From Corynebacterium sp. ACRPH (lineage in GTDB: Bacteria; Actinomycetota; Actinomycetes; Mycobacteriales; Mycobacteriaceae): a stretch of 60,086 bases of DNA. The notes under the pieces are model-generated. The model was not told the origin of the DNA. It searched no databases and saw nothing but the letters and a program-made list of their open reading frames with translations. Both the position numbers and the translations under genes were made by a program. The DNA lies in NCBI RefSeq assembly GCF_022347285.1, contig NZ_JAKRND010000015.1:1-60086 (forward strand), written 5' to 3'. How positions within the stretch are numbered: position 1 is the first letter of the stretch; each line of letters begins with the position of its first letter. Below, in pieces: positions 7,344-15,628 of the stretch.

Positions 7344-8398
7344 TACTTGGTTGCATCCTCCAATTGCTTGATCAGGGCATCGGCGTACTCGAAGTAATCC
7401 TGACCCTCATCGGGGGTTTCGTTGACGTTTACTACCTTAATGCCAGCTTCCTTGGCTGCGTCGGTCAGCTGTTCGGCAGCCGGGGTTTCCGACTGCTCGT
7501 TGGTGATGAGGATGTCGGCCTTCTTGTCCGTGATCAGCTGGCGGGTGGCCGCCAGATCTGCGGCGGAAGGCTCGGACTCGTTATTCACCGAGTGGGCAAA
7601 GCCCTCCGGGGTGATGTCCTTCAGCTCGGAATCGTCCACCAGCTCGGCGGCGACGGACTCGGTGAGGATGACGTTCTTGCCGCTCAGCTTCTCGATGCGC
7701 TGCTTCAGCTCGTCGGTCTTCTTAGTGACGTCCTCGTTGGATTCCGGGATGTCGGAGTTGAGCTTGTGCAGCTCGGCGGAGAGTTTTTGCTCGAACTCAG
7801 AGACGACGTCCAGGTCGAACCAGACGTGGGGGTTGGCTCCACCGTGGTCGTGCCCCTCGTGACCGTGCTCGTCACCATGCTCATGGTCGTGCCCCTCGTG
7901 ATCGTGCTCGTCGCCATGCTCGTGGTCGTGACCCTCGTGTTCATCGTGCCCGGCATCTTCGCCGTGCTCGTGGTCATGTCCGTGCTCGTGGTCGTGACCC
8001 TCGTCACCGTGGCCATCGCCGTGGTGGTGCGCCTCGGCCAGCGGCTGAGCCGTAACCAGCGGAGTGCCCTCCTCCACGTTGTCGGTCAGCCAGTTGTCGT
8101 AGCCCGCGCCGTTGGCGACTACGATGTCCGCGTCCTTAACCGCCGCGATGTCACGGGCAGTGGCCTCGTACTCGTGCGGGTCGTCGTCCTTGCTGCTGAG
8201 GATGGTGGTCACCTCGACGTCATCGTGACCCTCGGTGATGTCTTCCGCGATGCTTCCCCAGATGGATGTGGAGGCGACGAGCTTGATCTTGTCTCCGTCG
8301 GCGGCGGAATCCTCGGAGCCGCCGGCGCAGGCGGTTACGCCCAACGCCAACGTTGCGATGCTGAACACTGCTGCGATATTGGCAACCATTTTCTTCAT
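7343..8398 (-). CDS. zinc-binding lipoprotein of metal ABC transporter (ZnuA-like)
   Basis: A 351-residue metal-binding protein of the cluster A-I (ZnuA/TroA) family that hands metal to the permease. I place the start at ATG 8398, giving MKKMVANIAAVFSIA and a lipobox ending VTAC; a longer open frame to 8650 has no signal peptide at its front and overlaps the divergent LacI gene. Conserved metal-site regions: DPHEYEATARD, NPHVWFDLD and the C-terminal ITNEQSE. Between the first two lies a long loop of about 60 residues rich in His, Asp and Glu (blocks of GHDHEHGDEH type), typical of zinc rather than manganese proteins. Its DNA (about 7845-8025) is internally repetitive. Confidence 0.9.
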   Translation of the reverse strand: MKKMVANIAAVFSIATLALGVTACAGGSEDSAADGDKIKLVASTSIWGSIAEDITEGHDDVEVTTILSSKDDDPHEYEATARDIAAVKDADIVVANGAGYDNWLTDNVEEGTPLVTAQPLAEAHHHGDGHGDEGHDHEHGHDHEHGEDAGHDEHEGHDHEHGDEHDHEGHDHEHGDEHGHEGHDHGGANPHVWFDLDVVSEFEQKLSAELHKLNSDIPESNEDVTKKTDELKQRIEKLSGKNVILTESVAAELVDDSELKDITPEGFAHSVNNESEPSAADLAATRQLITDKKADILITNEQSETPAAEQLTDAAKEAGIKVVNVNETPDEGQDYFEYADALIKQLEDATK

Positions 8399-8418
8399 TC
8401 TTCCGAGGTTAGTGGTCA

Positions 8419-8433
8419 CGAAAACGATCGTCA
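8419..8433. promoter_or_regulatory. possible Zur box before the zinc transporter operon
   Basis: CGAAAACGATCGTCA matches 11 of 15 positions of a TGAAAATGATTTTCA-type Zur box and lies 20 bases before the start of the zinc-binding lipoprotein. The perfect inner palindrome is ACGATCGT (8424-8431). Zur control is what the family would predict; the match is imperfect. Confidence 0.35.
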
Positions 8434-8528
8434 ATATTAAGTTTGAATCTTCTACGGAACCCCACGACAGCCCGGAGAAGGTGGCGTCAACCCCCAAGAA
8501 GGAAGGGCCGGCGACTACCCTTAAGAGA

Positions 8529-9638
8529 ATGAACAGACCAGCACGGCGCGGCACCTTGGCCTCCATTGCGGCCGAACTGGGCGTTTCGCGCACCACGGTG
8601 TCCAATGCGTACAACCGCCCGGACCAGCTTTCGCCCGAGCTGCGCGACAAGATCCTGCACGTCGCGGCGAAGGTCGGCTACCCAGGGCCGGACCCGATGG
8701 CACGCTCGCTGCGCACGCGCCGGGCAGGGGCGATCGGCGTGCTGTTGACCGAAGAGCTGCCCTATGCGTTCGAGGATCAGGCCTCGCTGGAGTTCGTCTC
8801 CGGTGTGTCGGTGAGCTGCGGGGCGATGGACGCCTCCATGCTGCTGATCCCGGCGGGCGTGGACGATAACCCCACCGCCGACCGCCCCGCACAGCTGGTG
8901 AACCAGGCCAGCGTGGACGGATTCATCGTCTATTCCGTGGCAGTCGACGACCCGTACCTGGCCGCCGTCCGAAACCGTGGTCTGCCGACCGTGGTGTGCG
9001 ACCAGCCCGCCGCAGTGGGTGACCCCTTCGTGGGCATCGACGACCGCGAGGCCATCAAGCCCGCTATTCGCGAACTCGTCGACGCAGGCCACCGCCACAT
9101 CGGTGTGCTGTGTATCCGCCTGGACCGCACCCCGAACAACGGCCCGGTGAGCGACGAACGCATTCAGGCCGCTCACATGCACGTACAGCGCTCGCGAGTG
9201 CTGGGAGTCCTGGACGTGCTCGAGGAGGCCGGGATCTCGGACGCACCCATCGTCGAGCGGCACATCAACAATCCCCAGACCGCCTATGAAGCCGCCCAGG
9301 AGCTGCTGACCAACCACCCCGAGCTCACCGCCGTCGCCTGCACCACCGATTCGCAGGCTCTCGGGGTGGTGCGCTACGCAGCTGAGCAGGGGATCGACGT
9401 ACCAGGCCAGCTCTCTGTTACGGGCTTCGACGGTATTCCCGAAGCTTTTGACGCCCACATCACAACCGTCCGCCAACCCAGCAAAGACAAGGGACTGGAG
9501 AGCGGCAATATGCTTTCCGAGCTCATCGAACAGCGGTTGAGCGAAAACCCGGCCAAGCCCGCCCGCCGAGCGGCGGCGCCGAGCGTGCTGCTGGAGACTG
9601 AGCTAATCCGCGGAACGTCCGTCGCGGCGCCGCAGTAG
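8529..9638 (+). CDS. LacI family transcriptional regulator
   Basis: A 369-residue LacI/GalR regulator: N-terminal helix-turn-helix TLASIAAELGVSRTTVSNAY (about 8-27) with hinge, then a periplasmic-binding-protein-like sugar domain ending with TGFDGIPEAFDAHITTVRQP. The start is ATG 8529; a longer reading frame back to 8235 is the antisense of the zinc lipoprotein. It is divergent from the zinc operon and its last 36 bases overlap the end of otsB, read the other way. In C. glutamicum the same gene pair (LacI regulator beside otsB) exists, so control of a sugar- or trehalose-related function is plausible but unproven. Confidence 0.9.
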   Translation: MNRPARRGTLASIAAELGVSRTTVSNAYNRPDQLSPELRDKILHVAAKVGYPGPDPMARSLRTRRAGAIGVLLTEELPYAFEDQASLEFVSGVSVSCGAMDASMLLIPAGVDDNPTADRPAQLVNQASVDGFIVYSVAVDDPYLAAVRNRGLPTVVCDQPAAVGDPFVGIDDREAIKPAIRELVDAGHRHIGVLCIRLDRTPNNGPVSDERIQAAHMHVQRSRVLGVLDVLEEAGISDAPIVERHINNPQTAYEAAQELLTNHPELTAVACTTDSQALGVVRYAAEQGIDVPGQLSVTGFDGIPEAFDAHITTVRQPSKDKGLESGNMLSELIEQRLSENPAKPARRAAAPSVLLETELIRGTSVAAPQ

Positions 9639-10475
9639 ATCCTGCAGGAAGTCCCGGACGTCCTCCGGGGTGTCCAAGCGGTGCGTGGCGGAGGTCTCGC
9701 CGCCGCCGACGCGGATGCCGACGTCCGGGGCGGGCGCGGTGGCCGGCGGGGTGTCGTCAACGCCCGCGGAGTCTGCGGGGGAGTCTGCAGCAGGGGAGTA
9801 GTGCAGCGTGGAGAGCGCCGTCTCGTCCGTCGTGTCATCCCCCGCGAACAGCACCCGCAGTTCCCGGCCGTGCTGGCGGGCATAGGCGCGGCGGAAATCC
9901 TCGATGTAGGAGCCCTTGGTGGTCTTATCCACCGCGACTTCCAGGATGTCCTTACCCCATGTCACGTGGGATAATTCGCTGGTGGCGGCGAAGTCCGCCA
10001 GGCGCTGATTCAACTGTGCGGCCAGCTGCTTATCCGGCACCAGGCGGGTGTGCAGCCCCACCGCCAGGGGCTTGACCTCCACCCATGCGCCCTCGTGCTC
10101 AGTGGCGATGGACTCCGCGTGGGAGTGCAGCTCGCCCAGCCAGGCTTGCTGCTCCGGGCTTAGGTTCGCTGTGCCACCGGCGGCGGGTTCCGCGCCGTGG
10201 CTGCCGACCAGGCGCACCGGGCCGTGCACCGGCAGCATCGTCGCATGTGCAAGCTGCTCCAAGTTGCGCCCGGAAATCACCATCGCCACCGTGTTCGGCA
10301 GCTCCGCCAGCCCCTTCAGGGCCTCCATCGCACCCGGCACGGCATGCACGCCCGTGGGCTCGTCCGAGAAGTGGGCTAGGGTGCCGTCGAAATCCATCGC
10401 TACCAGTAAGTCTGGGGTGGCGGCCAGGTCGGAGAGGTCGGCGTCAGAAAGAAAGGGCAGTAACGAACCATCCAT
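9603..10475 (-). CDS. otsB: trehalose-6-phosphate phosphatase
   Basis: OtsB removes phosphate from trehalose-6-phosphate made by OtsA. This 290-residue HAD-family protein has the nucleophile motif MDFDGTLAHF (D-x-D-x-T, near residues 27-36), the cap domain with GSHGAE, and the C-terminal metal motif GDDTTDETAL. Start ATG 10475 is preceded by AGGAGG with 8 bases spacing and clears the upstream gene; the 10511 alternative would overlap it and lacks a site. After the last motif there is an acidic, low-complexity insertion (PAADSPADSAGVDD) before the final strand. The 3' end overlaps that of the lacI gene by 36 bases. Last gene of the otsA - lipoprotein - otsB operon. Confidence 0.93.
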   Translation of the reverse strand: MDGSLLPFLSDADLSDLAATPDLLVAMDFDGTLAHFSDEPTGVHAVPGAMEALKGLAELPNTVAMVISGRNLEQLAHATMLPVHGPVRLVGSHGAEPAAGGTANLSPEQQAWLGELHSHAESIATEHEGAWVEVKPLAVGLHTRLVPDKQLAAQLNQRLADFAATSELSHVTWGKDILEVAVDKTTKGSYIEDFRRAYARQHGRELRVLFAGDDTTDETALSTLHYSPAADSPADSAGVDDTPPATAPAPDVGIRVGGGETSATHRLDTPEDVRDFLQDLLRRRDGRSAD

Positions 10476-10479
10476 GCGC

Positions 10480-10962
10480 CTAATCCTCCTGCGGACCGCT
10501 AATGAACTCAACTGCCGGGACGGACTGCCAATCCTGCTTGTCCTCCGGCGCGGGCTGCTGCAGCTTCAGCGAATTATCGGAAGGGCGGGTGTAGGTGAGG
10601 TCTTGGTCGTTGAGGACGGACTTCAGGCGGTCGGCAGTGTCCTCGTCGCCCGGCAGGCATTGGGCGCCGTCGATGCGGGAGGAGGAAAAGTCGGTGATGT
10701 GTATGGACTCGTCCTTCCACTCCACGTTTCCGGTCAAGTGGATGCAGCCGCTGGCGCCGTTTAGCGATTCCATGCCGAAGATCAAGTAACTGCGGCCCTG
10801 CTGGGCTTCCGGCAACAGGCCGCCACGCACGTCCGAATCGTAGATCGCCGAAACCTGCCACTGGGAGTTGCCCAGCGGCGCCTCCGGATCAGAGCATGCC
10901 GAAAGACCGGCCACGGTTGCAGCGCTCAAACCCAGTGCGAGGAAAGTAGTGGCACGACGCAT
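10480..10962 (-). CDS. small secreted lipoprotein between otsA and otsB (META/HslJ-like)
   Basis: A 160-residue protein with a classical lipoprotein signal: MRRATTFLALGLSAATVAGL then lipobox LSAC (Cys23). The mature part carries GNSQWQVSAIYD, a WxxxxI opening reminiscent of META/HslJ-type heat-shock lipoprotein domains, and two further cysteines (GASGCIHL, AQCLPG) that may form a disulfide. Its ATG (10962) overlaps the otsA stop as TAATG, and it ends five bases before the otsB start, so it is co-translated with the trehalose genes. C. glutamicum has an uncharacterised gene in the same slot. Function unknown. Confidence 0.75.
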   Translation of the reverse strand: MRRATTFLALGLSAATVAGLSACSDPEAPLGNSQWQVSAIYDSDVRGGLLPEAQQGRSYLIFGMESLNGASGCIHLTGNVEWKDESIHITDFSSSRIDGAQCLPGDEDTADRLKSVLNDQDLTYTRPSDNSLKLQQPAPEDKQDWQSVPAVEFISGPQED

Positions 10963-12428
10963 TATTCAACCTCCCGCAGCTGCTGCAAGAACGCATCGGC
11001 CCAACGGTTTACGTCGTGATCCTGCAGGTGCTCCCACATCTGGCGCATGCGGCGAATCTTATTCGCGGGCTCGTCCTCGATGGCCAGCTGCAGCGCGTCG
11101 GCAATGGAATCGACATCGTGCGGATTGCACAGGTACGCCTGCACCAGCTGTGTGGCCGCGCCTGCGAACTCCGAGAGCACCAGCGCGCCCGAACCGTCCG
11201 AGTGGCAGGCCACATACTCCTTGGCCACCAGGTTCATGCCATCCTTCAGCGGGGTGATCAGCATGACGTCTGCCGCGGTGTACAGCGCCACGATCTGCTC
11301 GAACGGCAGGCCGGAGTGCATGTAGTGGATCAGCGAGCGCCCCAGGCTGCCGTGGTTGCCGTTGATGCGGGAAACGATGGCCTCCACCTGCTGGCGGGTG
11401 CGCCGATAATCATCCAGCCGTTCGCGCGACGGGGTGGCGACCTGCACCATTGCCACGTCTTCCGGAGCCAGGCGGCCGGAGTCCAAGAGGAACTCGATGG
11501 CCTCCAGCCGGTGCTGGATGCCCTTGGTGTAGTCCAGCCGATCCACGCCCGCGATCAGCACCTTCGGGTTGCCCAGCCGGGCGCGCAGGTCGCTGGCCTG
11601 GGCCAGCACGTCCGGCTGGTTGGCCTGCGCGTTTACCTTCGCAGAGTCGATGGAAATAGGGAACACTCCCACCTTGACCTGGCGGCCGGAATCCAGCGTG
11701 ACGGTGCCGACCACCTGCGCCTCTTCCGGCAGGCGGGCGCCGCGCAGGAAGTTCGCGGACTCGGAATCGTCCATGATCTGCACCGAATAGTCCATAGCCC
11801 GCAGCGCCACCATGAAGTTCCGCGCGGAATCCTGGGTGTGGAAGCCCACCACGTCCGCGCCCAGCGTGCCGTCGAGCACCTGGCGGCGCCACGGTAGCTG
11901 GCGGAATAGCTCCGGGGCGGGGAAGGGGATGTGCAGGAAGAAGCCGATGCAGACATCGTCGCGTAGTTCGCGCAGCTGCCCGGGAACCAGGTGCAGCTGA
12001 TAATCCTGCACCCAGACGGTTGCGTCCTGCGCGGCCGTATCGGCAGCTGCCTGGGCAAAGCGCTGGTTAACCTGCTGGTAGCGCTCCCACCAGCGCTTAT
12101 CGTAGGTGGGATGCACGATCAGGTCGTGGTACAGGGGCCACAGGGTGGCATTGGAAAACCCTTCGTAGAACTGCGCGAAATCCTGTGCGTCCAGGTTCAC
12201 CGGAACCATCTGGATACCGGCTTCCTCCGGCGCGGGCATATCCTCGGCCGCGACCTTGTCCGTCGCCCCCGGCCAGCCGATCCACGCGCCGCGGTTGGAT
12301 TCCAGCACCGGCTTCAGCGCAGTGACCAGCCCACCCGGAGAAGGAACCCACGTGACCTCCCCGGTGGAGCCATCCACGTTGCGGTCGACGGGAAGGCGAT
12401 TGGCGACAACCAGAAAATCGGACTGCAT
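10962..12428 (-). CDS. otsA: trehalose-6-phosphate synthase
   Basis: OtsA (GT20) joins UDP-glucose and glucose-6-phosphate to trehalose-6-phosphate; in corynebacteria trehalose is also the sugar of the mycolate glycolipids. Conserved stretches: VVANRLPVDR at the N-terminus, GWPG, VWVQDYQLHLVP, GFFLHIPFPAPE, the UDP/phosphate-binding DRLDYTKGI and DGMNLVAKEY. Length is about 488 residues from ATG 12428; GTG at 12437 adds three residues and cannot be excluded, as neither has a strong ribosome site. First gene of the operon with the lipoprotein and otsB. Confidence 0.94.
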   Translation of the reverse strand: MQSDFLVVANRLPVDRNVDGSTGEVTWVPSPGGLVTALKPVLESNRGAWIGWPGATDKVAAEDMPAPEEAGIQMVPVNLDAQDFAQFYEGFSNATLWPLYHDLIVHPTYDKRWWERYQQVNQRFAQAAADTAAQDATVWVQDYQLHLVPGQLRELRDDVCIGFFLHIPFPAPELFRQLPWRRQVLDGTLGADVVGFHTQDSARNFMVALRAMDYSVQIMDDSESANFLRGARLPEEAQVVGTVTLDSGRQVKVGVFPISIDSAKVNAQANQPDVLAQASDLRARLGNPKVLIAGVDRLDYTKGIQHRLEAIEFLLDSGRLAPEDVAMVQVATPSRERLDDYRRTRQQVEAIVSRINGNHGSLGRSLIHYMHSGLPFEQIVALYTAADVMLITPLKDGMNLVAKEYVACHSDGSGALVLSEFAGAATQLVQAYLCNPHDVDSIADALQLAIEDEPANKIRRMRQMWEHLQDHDVNRWADAFLQQLREVE

Positions 12429-12473
12429 GTGTATCACCCGTGTCGGTGCAGTTAGGCGGTAATTCGCTACGTG

Positions 12474-12857
12474 CTACTCGCTAGCCTTGGTAGCTTTCTT
12501 CGCCGTCTTCTTAGTGGTTTTCTTTGCGGCCTTCTTGGTGGTCTTTTTCGTAGACTTCTTTGCGGCCTTCTTAGTCGTCTTCTTCGTCGACTTCTTGGCC
12601 GTCTTCTTTGCAGCCTTCTTGGTGGTCTTGCGGGTGGACCTCTTGGCCTCCTGCTCCGCCTCCTCGAGCTCGGCAACCACGCGGCGGTGGATCAGACCCT
12701 CCGGCTCCACGCCCAGCATGCACATTAGCGTTGCAGCGTCGAGGAAGTCCTCGGAGAAGGTCGCGACGATGCGCTGCGCTGCCTGTGCGGTTTCCGCTTC
12801 TACCGCGTGCAGGGATTCATTGTTGGCGGAACGGTTGTCGGTGACCTTCGGAGGCAC
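12474..12857 (-). CDS. histone-H1-like protein with repetitive Lys/Thr/Ala tail
   Basis: This 127-residue protein has two parts. Residues 1-70 are acidic to neutral and probably folded (DFLDAATLMCMLGVEP, then a helix EELEEAEQEAKR-like). Residues 72-127 are a chain of KSTKKTTKKAAKK-type units, more than 40 percent lysine with Thr, Ala and Ser, like the C-terminal tails of eukaryotic H1 and of mycobacterial HupB/Lsr-type proteins. Such tails bind DNA or RNA non-specifically. The coding DNA is a tandem array (about 12485-12640). It lies between thrE and otsA in the same direction; a gene in this position exists in other corynebacteria. The role of the N-terminal part is unknown. Confidence 0.75.
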   Translation of the reverse strand: MPPKVTDNRSANNESLHAVEAETAQAAQRIVATFSEDFLDAATLMCMLGVEPEGLIHRRVVAELEEAEQEAKRSTRKTTKKAAKKTAKKSTKKTTKKAAKKSTKKTTKKAAKKTTKKTAKKATKASE

Positions 12858-12927
12858 GAGCCTGACCCCATTTCTACAAAGTCGACGTACGGAACTTTAA
12901 GTCTCAACTTTAAATATTTTACGCGAT

Positions 12928-14520
12928 TTAGTGTTCGCTCGTGCCCGCCGGGTGGTCTTCGGGCTGTTCTTCGCCCTCTGCCGCGCGCATCTCGCTATCC
13001 AGCTGCCACGTACTCTTCGACGCGCTCTTGCGGCGCCTACGCCAGTGCAGGGGCTGGCGCACCCGTCCGTCGGCGCCCATCCGGGGCTTGTTCTGGTTCG
13101 TCCGGCGGGGATCCACGCGGGGGCGCCGCAACTGCTGGTAGCGGTGCAGGATGCGGGGGCGACGAATGCGGCGGGCGATCCATTCGCCCAGCACCACGCC
13201 TGCGGCCAGCGCGGTGGCGGTTGTGAGGGCGAGGCCCAGATTGGACATACCGACGACGAATTGGTCGTTGAGAACGGAGCTCATGCCCCGGTACAGCGCC
13301 AGGCCGGGCAGGAACGGGGTGATGCCCGCGGCAGCGGTGATCTGCGGGGGAATCATGTAGCGACGGGAAAGCAGACCACCGGCCAGGCCGACGACCAGGG
13401 CGGCCATAGCGTTGCCGAAGGTGCCGGGCCAGTTGAGTACGTTCGTCACGCTGAACAGGGCCAGCGAGGCGATTAGAGCCGTCAGGCTGGCGACCACGGT
13501 GGCGCGCCGCTCGCAGAAGCAGGCGCTGCAGAAGAATGCCGTGGCCACAGCGCCCGAGATGATCTGAATGGTCACCGACCCCAGCACACCCGAGGTATGA
13601 GTCGTATCCAACGGCGGCAGGGTAATCCCCATAACGGCCATCGTCTGAATACCGGCAGCAATGCCGGTGATGATGCCGCCGGTCTGCAGAACTGTCTCAT
13701 AGAAACGTGCCGCGGAGGTCACCGGGGCGCCCGTTATGCCGTCCTGTAGCGCCTGAACCAGCGTCAATCCTGCGAGCAGGGCGACAATAGAAGAACCAAT
13801 AATCAACGAGGGCGGCAGGTAGAAATCGATCCGATCCGCAATCGAATACGTCACCGCCGCCGGGATCACCGCCGCGAATCCGCCGAGAACGTTCTGGAAG
13901 AACAGCGGCAGGGACTTCGAGGCCAACCAGGCGTTGGCGAACATGGTGAAGATCGTGGTGATGCCTGCGACAATCGCCACGGCCCAACCACCACCGAGCA
14001 GCAGCGCGACGGCAGCGGCGAACCCGCCCCAGCTGGCCAGCGCATAGCGGTTGCGGTAGGGCAGCAGGGAAGTTTCAATGTCGAAGAGGATCTTCTGCGC
14101 CATCTCCAAGGGGGTGGCGCCCGCGACGATCGAGCGGATGAGCCGGTCGACCTCTGTGATGCGGGAAAAGTCCGTCGACAGCTGCCGCACTACGCGAAAC
14201 ATGTTCGTCGGCGGGGTGTTTTCGTTGAAGCGCGAGTAGACGTAGATCGTGTTCAACGTGATGTCGACGTGCGTATTGTTCAGGCCGTAGGCACTCATGA
14301 TGCTTCGGATCTGCGCCTTCGCATCCGAATTGCTGGTGCCCGCGGTGAGGAGTTGGTCGCCGATGCGGCTGGCCAGGTCCATCACTGCGTGGATCTTCAC
14401 GGGATCGGAAAGATCCACCGGCGCCAAAGGAGATGGCGGCGGTGCTAAGCGGATAGCATCGATCGTTGCCCTGTTGCCGGAAAACAGCAGGTCAGAGCCC
14501 TTCCTCAATGCCTTCGACAT
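12928..14520 (-). CDS. thrE: threonine/serine exporter ThrE
   Basis: ThrE exports threonine and serine driven by the proton gradient. The sequence follows C. glutamicum ThrE closely: APPPSPLAPVDL, ARIGDQLLTAGTSNSDAK, VDITLNTIYV, LLAGLTLVQALQDGITGAPV and PFLPGLALYRGM, with a soluble N-terminal domain (about 1-135) and ten hydrophobic segments. I take ATG 14520; ATG 14547 would add nine residues. After the last membrane helix there is a long hydrophilic tail of about 80 residues, basic first (RRPRILHRYQQLRRPRVDPR) and acidic at the end. A tRNA-Thr gene lies about 200 bases upstream, probably by chance. Confidence 0.93.
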   Translation of the reverse strand: MSKALRKGSDLLFSGNRATIDAIRLAPPPSPLAPVDLSDPVKIHAVMDLASRIGDQLLTAGTSNSDAKAQIRSIMSAYGLNNTHVDITLNTIYVYSRFNENTPPTNMFRVVRQLSTDFSRITEVDRLIRSIVAGATPLEMAQKILFDIETSLLPYRNRYALASWGGFAAAVALLLGGGWAVAIVAGITTIFTMFANAWLASKSLPLFFQNVLGGFAAVIPAAVTYSIADRIDFYLPPSLIIGSSIVALLAGLTLVQALQDGITGAPVTSAARFYETVLQTGGIITGIAAGIQTMAVMGITLPPLDTTHTSGVLGSVTIQIISGAVATAFFCSACFCERRATVVASLTALIASLALFSVTNVLNWPGTFGNAMAALVVGLAGGLLSRRYMIPPQITAAAGITPFLPGLALYRGMSSVLNDQFVVGMSNLGLALTTATALAAGVVLGEWIARRIRRPRILHRYQQLRRPRVDPRRTNQNKPRMGADGRVRQPLHWRRRRKSASKSTWQLDSEMRAAEGEEQPEDHPAGTSEH

Positions 14521-14716
14521 GAAACTAGACACTCCCACACCGTACATCGGGGCTAGGGAGATTTCACAAGAGCCTGTTCCCCCAGGTGAGATGGGGTGCA
14601 GCAGGGAAGTTTTACTTTTCGCAGGTGTGGCTTGCTAGGCTTGGAAAGTCCATCGCCTGCGGGTGCGCCCCGGCTGTCGCCGGTTGCTAAAGCTCGCTTT
14701 TAAATGGTGGATCAGT

Positions 14717-14789
14717 GCTGGAGTGGCGCAATCGGTAGCGCAACGGTCTTGTAAACCGTAGGTTGCGAGTTCAAGTCTCGTCTCCAGCT
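14717..14789 (+). tRNA. tRNA-Thr (anticodon TGT)
   Basis: Cloverleaf of 73 bases: acceptor arm GCTGGAG (14717-14723) with CTCCAGC (14782-14788), anticodon stem ACGGT/ACCGT with loop CTTGTAA giving TGT, T arm GCGAGTTCAAGTCTCGT. No encoded CCA. Confidence 0.95.
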
Positions 14790-14899
14790 CACCTCGCGCC
14801 TGGGGAGCTCGCCCGCCTTTCGTGGCGGCGGAACCCCTGGTGCTAGAGTATTCGACAGCACGCTAGGGACTGCACCTATGCAACCCGTGTGCTGGAACT

Positions 14900-14970
14900 G
14901 CCGGCGTAGTTTAGTGGTAGAACATCAGCTTCCCAAGCTGAGAGTGCGAGTTCGATTCTCGTCGCCGGCT
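14900..14970 (+). tRNA. tRNA-Gly (anticodon CCC)
   Basis: Cloverleaf of 71 bases: acceptor GCCGGCG (14900-14906) with CGCCGGC (14963-14969), anticodon stem TCAGC/GCTGA with loop TTCCCAA giving CCC, T arm with GTTCGATTC. No encoded CCA. Confidence 0.93.
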
Positions 14971-15009
14971 CAAATTTTTCTCGCCGTGGGGTCAGCTAGT
15001 GAGGGGGAG

Positions 15010-15522
15010 CTAGCTGTCGAACGTGTACAGCATCACGTGCGCGTGCTCGGCCTCGTCCACGCCCTTTTCGACGTATCCGATCTTCTCGTAGACGTGCTTC
15101 GCGCGGTCGTTGCCGAAGACGACGCACAGGCTTACGCCCGGCTTGCCGTCGGCCTTCGCCTGGTCCAGCACTGCCTGCATCAGCTTCGTGCCCAGGCCCT
15201 TGCCCGTGTTGCCGGGCGCCATGGCGATCGCCACCTCCGGATATTCGGCGGAAACGTAGCCGTAGCCGTGGTTTTCTTCCGTAGAGTCGAGCAGCCATGC
15301 TGCGCCGATAGACTCGCCGTTTTCTTCGACGATGACGCCACCTTGTCCCTCGGTCCAGCCATCCACGTAGAAGATTGTGTCCTCGTCGAAGGTGTCCGAG
15401 TATTCCTTGTTCGGATCGCCCCAGGTATCCGTCTCAGCGTTCATCTTGTGGATGAATGGGCGGTCGGCTTCGACCGCGCGACGGAAGGTGAATAGTTCAG
15501 GGTTTTCTTTGTAAGAAGTCAT
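15010..15522 (-). CDS. GNAT family N-acetyltransferase
   Basis: A 170-residue single GNAT domain: entry FRRAVEADRPFIHKM, central strand with VSAEYPEVAIAMAPGNTGKGLGTKLMQ, where PGNTGKGLGTKL is the acetyl-CoA-binding Q/RxxGxG/A loop, and YEKIGYVEKG near the end. Substrate unknown. ATG 15522 has no ribosome site but TACGCT lies 7 bases before it on the coding strand (15535-15530), so it is probably leaderless. Confidence 0.87.
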   Translation of the reverse strand: MTSYKENPELFTFRRAVEADRPFIHKMNAETDTWGDPNKEYSDTFDEDTIFYVDGWTEGQGGVIVEENGESIGAAWLLDSTEENHGYGYVSAEYPEVAIAMAPGNTGKGLGTKLMQAVLDQAKADGKPGVSLCVVFGNDRAKHVYEKIGYVEKGVDEAEHAHVMLYTFDS

Positions 15523-15543
15523 AGGAGTAAGCGTAGCGAAAGC

Positions 15544-15590
15544 AACCCCCAGGGCGAAGCTGCTCCGGTGCGGCGCTTGCCCTGGGGGTT
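15544..15590 (-). terminator. hairpin after the L,D-transpeptidase gene
   Basis: AACCCCCAGGGC (15544-15555) pairs perfectly with GCCCTGGGGGTT (15579-15590), 12 bp, with a 23-base loop that can fold further. Read leftward it is followed by TGCTTTCGCT. It lies after the stop of the gene at 15629 and before the start of nothing else on that strand. Confidence 0.65.
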
Positions 15591-15628
15591 GGGGTGAAGA
15601 GGCTGGTGAACCCTAGTGCTGTTGAACC

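Noticed and set aside
7845..8025. CRISPR-like or minisatellite array
   Set aside because: The repeats are in frame, of irregular unit length and code for the His-rich loop of the zinc-binding protein; there are no spacers.
8399..8650. Longer form of the zinc-binding protein starting at 8650
   Set aside because: The lipoprotein signal with lipobox begins at 8398, and the extension would overlap the helix-turn-helix region of the divergent LacI gene.
12485..12640. Non-coding tandem repeat
   Set aside because: It is the in-frame code for the lysine-rich tail of the 12474-12857 protein.
14717..14970. Integration site of a mobile element at the tRNA genes
   Set aside because: No integrase, no repeated tRNA 3' end and ordinary housekeeping neighbours on both sides.
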